From Lytechinus variegatus (Eukaryota; Echinodermata; Echinoidea; Temnopleuroida; Toxopneustidae), in NCBI RefSeq assembly GCF_018143015.1, contig NC_054741.1:65570697-65634696 (forward strand): a stretch of DNA of 64,000 nucleotides, written 5' to 3'. A program made the translations under genes and the position numbers. Numbering within the stretch: the stretch's first letter is position 1; each line of letters begins with the position of its first letter. Shown in pieces: positions 15,001-24,000 of this stretch. The notes under the pieces were generated by a model that made no database searches, was not told the DNA's origin, and worked only from the letters and a program-made list of their open reading frames with translations.

Positions 15001-18000
15001 AAGCCACCTATATGTAGCTGACCAGTACAAAAATGTTTAAACGGCCGTTTTTGACTCACCATATGGCCGCCGTAGAGCAAATGTAACTGAGGTATTTAAT
15101 AGAGGAAATGATAGTTGTGAGTGCACAGCATTTTTATTCAAAAGCTATGTGGCTTTAAACTGCTGATTGATACACAAATGACCTTTGATATCTTTTGATC
15201 TAATTTAGCTATCTCAAAATATCAACAGAGAGGAGACATTGCTCGATTGATGGCCAAGAGTCCAAAACTGAACAGGGCATGAAGTGATATCATAGCAAAC
15301 TGAATACCTGTTTATTCAATGTAGGTCTATTATACATTGATTTTACTCCTTATTCTATTCAAGCAAGGACCATGAAATCATGAGATAATCAGGTCACTGT
15401 CCATTATCTTCCTCTTTTCCTACACTATTACATACACCAGTAGGTACAGTATCACTGCTCTTCACTGGTCACTATGGAAGTGGACAGTCATTCCACAAAA
15501 ATATAAACTTCCTTATTGTCACACGCAGCAATGACAAGTGAACTGAGAAGATCAGAGCCTTGATACAGCACTTTATATTGTAATATTCATTTAATGCATT
15601 TTATCTGTATCATACACAGAGCAATTGCTTGTTTCTTATCATGTTGTAATTGCCTTTAGAAAGTTCTGCACAAGTATTAAAAAATTGTTTCCCCCTTGAT
15701 TGCAGAGTTTTCAGTCAGTGACATAGGAGGCTTTCCGCAACGTGGGTGTATGGCAAGCCCTCTCAACATTTATTCCGACCAAGGAATAGGAATGAATGTG
15801 AAAGGGCATGCCATACACCCACATCACTGAAAGCCCTGTACATTGTACATCGTTCAGCAAAAACTTACTATTTTGCACAGAAAGAGAAAGATTGAACCAC
15901 TTCTTGGAGGCAACTTTGGACCTTCCTGTATATTTCAAAGTAGACTCCAAATAACAATATAAAAACAGAAATGTATATAGGCCTAACATACATGTACCAA
16001 GGATTTCACCTCCTTGCTTGTACAATGAGGGAAATATACCGGTACAACAATTTTCTTCATAAACATTCAAATGTACATGTACAGTAGATGTAAAAGTACA
16101 CTGTTTTCTTTTAAAATATTGAAGACCTACATGTATTTGCACTATGATTCTGACAAGAAAGGAAATTAAATAGCCGTTTTACTTTTAAAAGAACACAAAT
16201 TTAATCATACAAAGAAAAATCTTCATGCCATCATTGCTGAAATTCACAAAATTTGCTTTGAAAGTTCATTAGAGATCCTGGACTATACTCAATCCAGTGA
16301 TTTTCTGTCTGCCTTTGTGCTGTCCGCCTTTGACAATAAGCATGAATGCTGCTCCCAGAATTCATACAAAGGCAGATGATTAGCATAGTAAGGAGTACAT
16401 GGGTGGAACTTTTAAAGAGGAAATGAGTTGATCTTAGCTTTAACTAGGGTGATGTGGAGATCGTCCTGGAAGAATGACTAAACAGCTCATTACTCTCTCA
16501 TCTCTAGGTCTGAAAGTCAATCTAATCTCCATTTATTAAAAAAAAAAAGGGGGAAGGGGTTATAGTCTTATAAAGGTGGTTTCAGACCGCCTCGAAGTTC
16601 GTCAGTTCCAGGTATTCTCTGATTTTACCCCGATCAGAAAATTCCAGGTATTTTGGTAATGTGAAAGCAAACTACGCGTAATTTCCCCGAAAGAAAATAC
16701 CCGCTAAATAGTAGGTACTTGGCGAAATTACGAGAACTTTCGCGGGCATTTTTCCAAGGTCGCGGGTATTTTGGCAAAGTGAAAGCAATTTACGGGAACT
16801 TTTAGCCCAGCGTGTCGTTGGGCGCAGGCACCGTGGGTGGCTAGTGATTTTGAATCTCGCGCCTTGCCTGCTTATCAGACCATACTGCGCATGCTCGTGA
16901 CTTCAGGAACTTATCCCGAAGGGTACATGTATGTTTCGGGGCGGTGTGAATGCAGGAATAATTAATGGGTATTTTTTAGCCTAAAAAGGGTTCTCGTAAT
17001 TTAATCTGGGGATTCTTATGATCGAGGCGGTTTGAAACCACCTATAGAGAAACTTTCATTAGGCGGTGCTGCACCATCCCGAGTTTGCTCAATCTCGAGA
17101 TTTTAGCCCGATCAGCCCTCTTCGCGATTAATCTCGAGATTCAAGAAACCCCGTCTCCACCATCGCACGAAGAGCGATTCTTGCTCGAGCGAGGCAACAA
17201 GCCCGATATTCCGAGCATGCGCACTTTCGATCTTGGAGTTTCAACGGCCCGCGCTTTTGAATAACTTCCCGCGATATGCAATCAAGTACATGTACTCTTT
17301 TCACTAGCACTTTCGCCGAATTCGACCGTTGTTATGCAACAATCCTCTCAGCTCAGCCGCGCTATAATTATAAGCGAGTGAAGTATTCTTCGTTTAATAT
17401 GATGGCGGAGGAGGCAACGACAGGGGGGAAGAGAGAGAGGAGGAAAGAAATGCTATTTGCTCACATTTTGCGAAGGAATAAGACGACACTGCTGAGTGTC
17501 AGTATTGTTATTGACTATGACCATCGTCGATAATAAGCGCCTCCCCATCGGTCTGCATGGTCTCTCCCAAAATCCATTCACTGGGGGACTGGACACCATC
17601 GTTGCTGATTGGGGAATTGATGAACGCTATTCGCGATAAAGTTGACTTTCGCATGCGTTCGGTACAATCGCGATGTGTTTATGTTTTGACCAAGGCGGAA
17701 ATGGAACGTGAATTGCATTATGGACTGAAGGTCATGAATAAATTAACCCGAGTCCAAACCCGAGTGCGTCTGCACCTACGAATTAGCGCGATAATTCGTA
17801 AATAGCGCGCTATTTTGCAAATAAACCCGAGTTGACTTGGGATTGCAATCTCGAGATTAATCCTACGAACTAGCGCGATAATTGCGTCTGCATTACAAAC
17901 AATCTCGAGATTTTTCAGATCGGGATAATTTGCCGGATCAGAAATAGCGCGCTAATTTGAAAACTCGGGATGGTGCAGACGGCCCTATTGTGACATTGAG

Positions 18001-21000
18001 GGAGGGTCCATTCAATATAATAATTGAATTGTTTGAGGTATATGGCAATTAAAAGATTACATTCAAATTTGGAGGGAAGTAAAGCTACATGTAGTGCTAC
18101 ATGAACCATGTAGGCTACGCAATACATGTACAGTTTACCTACAACAAATGATAAAATACTGTGCATGCCTGTAGTATTCTAATCTTTAAACTAGTTTCTT
18201 GACCCCCAGACTAACCTTACATAAAGTTGGCCTCAAAAGATGGTTCAATACAGATAGTGTGTTACTTGGAAAGAATAATAAAAGCAGGAAAATGGGGTCC
18301 CCATACACAAACACATTTTCCCAAAGGGGTCACACACACAAAAATGGATACACCTGCAGTCAAAGGATGAGTCACCTGCAACTGTCTCTCCTCACCCAGG
18401 CATTAAATGGATACCTGGGAGCATTTCATCAAGCAAATAATCAGTGATTTTCACTGACTAATTATTCTAAGCTAATATCAATCCTTGCATGTAATTGGTC
18501 ATGAGGAAATTAGGCAATTAAAATCACTAACAAAAATTATCACGAAGCGCTCTCCTGAAACAATTCAAATATATTCAATACTGACTTATTGTCTAGATAT
18601 ATTCACAAGTACATGTAAATCACTTTAGATCTGAGTGTTCAGCTCTCTGTATCATAAAATTAGGACAAACACCTGAAATAATGATCACAGATTTTCACTA
18701 ATTAATTGCTTTAAGCTACTGTCAATCCTTGCATCTAATTCAATTGGCCATGAGGAAATCAGGTAATTAAAATCACTAACAAAACTTTGCATGAAGTGCT
18801 CTCTTGAAACGATTCAAATATACATGTATTCAATACTGACTTATTTATTCACCTGTAATTAATTTAAGATCTGAGAGTTCAGCTCTCTGTATCATAAAAT
18901 TAGGACAAACACCTACCATTTTATTGGTTTTAATCCTAGTTCTAAGGCTAACACCCACACTACATTCAAACATGTGTTTATTATTACTCTTGGCACAACT
19001 GTAGCACATTTCCTGTGTTTTGTGATTGTGATGTCTGAATCTTCCTGCGAACTTTTCCTATTTGTACTTTATAGTGTACTCCCTGTCTCCCTATCATGGA
19101 GGATTTCCATCAGCCTTACTTTCAACCCAATTTTACTCCTCAAACTCAGAGCTGAGATTTAAAACAAAGCACTTATCATGACTATTGTAATATACATAAT
19201 GAAGCAGGCCAACATAAAGGCTCAACGTTTCAAACATCGTGTGATGATCCCATGAATTTAATAATATAACCTACATGTATGTGCCGAACCAGAGTGGGTG
19301 TTCTCAAGAAAAGAACATAATTAATGGGTAAGCAGTAAAGCACACAATAAGGGATGTAATTCTGAGATGATATAGCAAGGTGTTCTGTAAAAAGGCCCTG
19401 TAATTTGTAATAACGAGCTAAAAACCAAGCTGAAACGACAAAATAGCATGTTTGTTCTATCTTGATAATCTTTGCATTCACTGCTACAAAGTAACATATG
19501 ATCAGGACCTATTAACAGGATCATACACTCTACAAATGACACCTGTAAAAGTCAGGACTTATCCTCCAATTCCTGTATGCTCCTGTGACAATTGCTCTGG
19601 GCTTAATTTCGTCTAAAAATGTTGGGTTAGGGTTGCGATAGAATATCATATTACGTTTAGGGAAGGGTACTTGTACAATGTGTGTTAAACTATCAAACCC
19701 ATCAGGGTTGAAGTTAGTCATGTGATTAATTGTGTGTGGAATTTAGAGCAGAGCAATTGTCGCTGGAGCAAAAGTCACGGTACCCCGGTTTTATCAGCAA
19801 CAAGCAGTGTCTTTCCAAACTTGGGCTGATGAATACAGGCCTGGGGTCCGTTTCATTATAGCTGTTTGTAAGTTAAGAGCGACTTTAAGAACGACTGGTG
19901 ATCCTTATGCGCTAAACCATTGCCAATTCAATATACATGTAGTATTAGGATCACCAGTCATTCTTGAAGTCTTTCTTAACTTACGAACAGCTTTATGAAA
20001 CACCCATCCAGTTTGACTGTGAATTGTCCTAGCAATGAACAGGGTGGCAAGGGTAGTTCAACCATGGACCAACAAACACCATGCAGCAGTTTAAAATAGT
20101 TGGTGAAAGAACTAGACAGAGATCAAAAAGCTATGCAAACATTCTCAACAATAATCCAAAGGATTTGAAACCAATGAAGCAAGTAGTCTACTTACATGTA
20201 GGCCTACATGTATATTTGTAAAATGCTGCCTTTGAATATTGTGAACTGCAGCATGCACTTTAATAATTACTATGCAAAGTCAGAAGATAATCAAGATTCA
20301 AAGCAATCCAATAATATTGCACATTGAAGTCTTCCTTCCATGTTATGGACCACAAAAAACTTTTGATTTTTTTTACACTTAGATTAAAAACAATTTAACA
20401 GTAAATATATGTAGGCCTTCTGAAACATGTACCAGTTGTACATGTTCAGTTGACAAGTGAAGTTCTTCAACCACCATACCATAAAAATAAGAAGTTCTCA
20501 CAGAACCACATGATTGCAGGCCTACAGAGACAGGTGTAATGTATATAAATGTATGTAATGTAGTTGTGGGGAAAAAATAAATACCAACCTTGCACTCTAC
20601 AGCTGTAATGAGCCACTCAATGTTCCAAAGATATCATATAGCAGACACCAGATAGCACAACTTTTTCAGTAAAATATGAAACATGAAACTCTATCCATCA
20701 GTTGTGGGGTAGGCCTATATGTTTTGTATAAAATATAGGCATCCATTATAGATCTGCGTCAGACAAGTACCAGCATATTTCATGGGATTTTCATCCACCT
20801 TTCCTGACCTTTTATTCTGGGACAAAAAAAACAAATTACCGGTACAGCCACCATACATTGTATAGAGAACATGAAAGTACTATCTATGGAGCAATGTTTT
20901 GATTATAAAATTTGGACTAAAATTTTCTTCATAGTGGCATTCCCTATGATGTACATTGTATGTGAATGTATAATTTCTTTCTTTCACATCTGAGGAGCAG

Positions 21001-24000
21001 ATGCAGTGTTTCCATGAAAGTGGAATAGTGATACTGCTTTGACATCAACACAAAGTTGTATCAAAATTCATATTGTTCAATCAGAACTTGTACATTTTCC
21101 CATTGCCTCCTAATTCTCCCTTTCGCATACAGCTGTCTGAATCTGGAAGCCTGTGGTGCTCTTCTTCTTTTACCCTGATGTCTTGGGAAGTAAACTTCTG
21201 ATTCTGAATGCACGCTTTCTTCAATGAAAGACCCAGACTGGACCCAAAAATGAGATTGACAAATCATATACCAATCGAAAGCTTATAAACTACATAACAC
21301 AGAAATGCAAGCTTTATGCATTTTCACCACTTTCCAGATGAGTATTTTCCTTCAGAAAAGATTCAAACTGTCCGGTTTCGACAGGAGACTTTCTTGTGCT
21401 TTTCACCAGCCTGAAAACCGTGACGTCATGTTTTATTAGAAGTGTTGTGATTCCAAAGGTTTGTACACACAGAAACACTGGGTGACTTTTCTGCTTTTCG
21501 GATTAAGCTTTTTATTAATATTACTTCTATCAAATTTTCTTGAGAGCTTGAATTGATGAAATCTACAATTTTGGACAAGTTTTCTGCCACATTTTATTTG
21601 GCACAGCTTTCCATTTATATTTGTATTGAAATTTTGTGTATCAAATTTTCCTGACAGAGCAATTTAGGCCCAATAAGAGCAAAACAAGGAAATCACCACA
21701 AAAAAAAAGAAAAATGGTGAACAGTTCAAGGTTTCCATCCATTCAAGTAATGAATTGTCCATTCCATTTTATTTTGCTTGATTGAAAAAAAATGAGTTCA
21801 TAAGCAGAAAATCTCCCAATTTCTGTGTACAAAACTACAGGATCAAAACATTTCTAACTAAACATGACATCACGATTTTTAGGCCAAGAATATTGTCGAA
21901 ACCTTAGGCAAAATACTTTACTCAGCTGTCAAGCAGTGAATATGCATAAAACTTGCATTGCTGTACTATGTACATGTAGCTTATTTTCCATTTAGCATAT
22001 CACTTTTAGCATTGGTCTGGGTATGCTGAAGATATCACTTCCTTTATACTGTTACAACTTCGCAAATAATAATACATTTCTAACTAAACATGACATCACG
22101 ATCTTTAGGCCAAGTGTTGTGATTCCAAAGGTTTGTACACACAGAAACACTGGGTGACTTTTCTGCTTTTCGGATTAAGCTTTTAGCATTGGTCTGGGTA
22201 TGCTGAAGATTAAGCTTCCTTTATACTGTTACAACTTCGCAAATAATAATACATTTCTAACTAAACATGACATCACGATCTTTAGGCCAAGAATATTGTT
22301 GAAACCTTTGATAAATGGGATTTTTCTGGGCAGTGATCCAATGTTGGGTGTCTGCCTGGGCTGATTTAATACCAAATGCAGAAAAAATGGGAAGTATCAA
22401 TTCCAGTGGTCAAAGTACAGCGGAAAGTGTGGAAAAGAAACAGAGAAAACATTTGTGGCTTTCCTGGAGGAGTTTCATTCAAGTTCATTCCTTCATTTAC
22501 TAGTGGTAGCAACATTTCTTTCACTTGTACAGAGATTTTCAGAAACCAGTCATTATGTCGATCAATATCCCCCCCACCCTCCCCATGTAACAAGAGGTTC
22601 CAATATATTCAGAATTTACAATGTTTGACATTACAAGATCAACTGATGCATTATGCATGTTCGAAGCATTAGTGATATTGCAGTGCCAGAAGTGTACATG
22701 TACATGTACGTCATAAACCATGACTTCAATCAGATATTCTATTGGTATCACAGGTTCACATCGCTTGATATCGGCTATGCAATTTAGTATGAACCCCTTT
22801 TACCACTACTTTTAATTGCAACATGTCTGGCATATTAGTTCAAAAGGCACAGGAAAAGCAAAATTTCTATAGAATATGACTTTTTAAAGCCAATAACTGC
22901 ATCTTAATATCTAATGTATCAAGTCTTTTATTCTCAGATAGTACATGTAAGCCTACATATATCAGGTAACAACTCAACTGGTTGATAAATATAGAAGAAT
23001 ATTAAAAAAAAATCTCCTCTTCCTCATTCAGGAAACTGACAGCCAGGTCAATGCACATTCATGTTCGGAACAACAAAATAGTATTTAAGGGTTCTCACAT
23101 CAGTTGAGAGATCTGTTTGCTGTACATGTACATGAATATATGTATACAGGACAGGTACAAAAGCTCACTTGTTGTACAGACCTCTCCTGTATTTATAATT
23201 ACTTTTCATCATTTGGAGACCAAAGTGTGCAAAAAAAAAAAATTCTTTAAATTCGAAAGAAAAATCGTTCTCAGAAAGTGATCATCAAAATATATCTATA
23301 GACAAACAGAGGATTGTAGAAATAAAACTATAAAAAAAGAATTAAAACTGAAATAGATATCATGAAAGGAAACAAACCTTTTTCATATAAACAAAGGAAG
23401 AAAAAAATAATAGAAGAAATAAGAAACACACAAAGAGAATGTGGTTTGTGAACCACCTGATTTTGCAATCAATAAAAACATCATGCAATATGGTCTTCTA
23501 ACCCCTAGCCTAGATGACCTTTGACCATCTCCCCATGAATGTGGTATTACCCAATAATCATCAGTAATAAGTGTGAACACAATTGATGCAGAAATAAAGA
23601 AATGGGAGCAAGTTGACCAAAATCTTTATTAAACATTATCAGACCAAATAGACTAACTGAAAAACAGTGCAGTGTTATGCAGGTCTCTGCAAACTTTTGT
23701 TCACGCAAGACACAAAAAGGGTGATAAACAATGAAAATAAAATCAGAGGAAAAAAAAAACAAGATGGAAAGAAATAAAAGGACAAATATAGTAAAGAAAT
23801 AAAAAGCAAAGAAGTTCAAATGAAGAAAAGAGATGAACTTACCACTTCTTGATCTGGAATGGTTTCTTCGTAATCAAGGATTGCTTTCAATGTCTTGTGA
23901 GTAGGATTGCTACTTTCCTGATCCTGCCAATTGATACAAGAGCAATGAAAACAATCTCAGGTTTTTTAAAAACTCAACATTAATTCTTAATATACAGCAA

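Larger units (their letters stand above)
9988..23842 (-). other. Intron 2 of the unnamed acidic protein gene: repeats, no other convincing gene
   Basis: The ~13.9 kb between exons 2 and 3 holds several TIR elements (listed separately), duplicated segments at 18.4-18.9 and 21.4-22.3 kb, poly-C at about 13535, and AT-rich sequence. Open frames here, such as 15711-16142 on the minus strand, overlap foldback repeats or have no recognisable content. The only possible exon seen is 21061-21237. Confidence 0.6.

Noticed and set aside
15711..16142. 143-residue minus-strand open frame
   Set aside because: Part overlaps a foldback repeat. No recognisable motif, no start context, and no splice partners.
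23843..23923. Exon 2 of the unnamed gene as a TAF10 fragment (DY...TIPD string)
   Set aside because: Only a short DYxxTIPD-like string resembles TAF10. Neighbouring exons do not encode the histone-fold domain.
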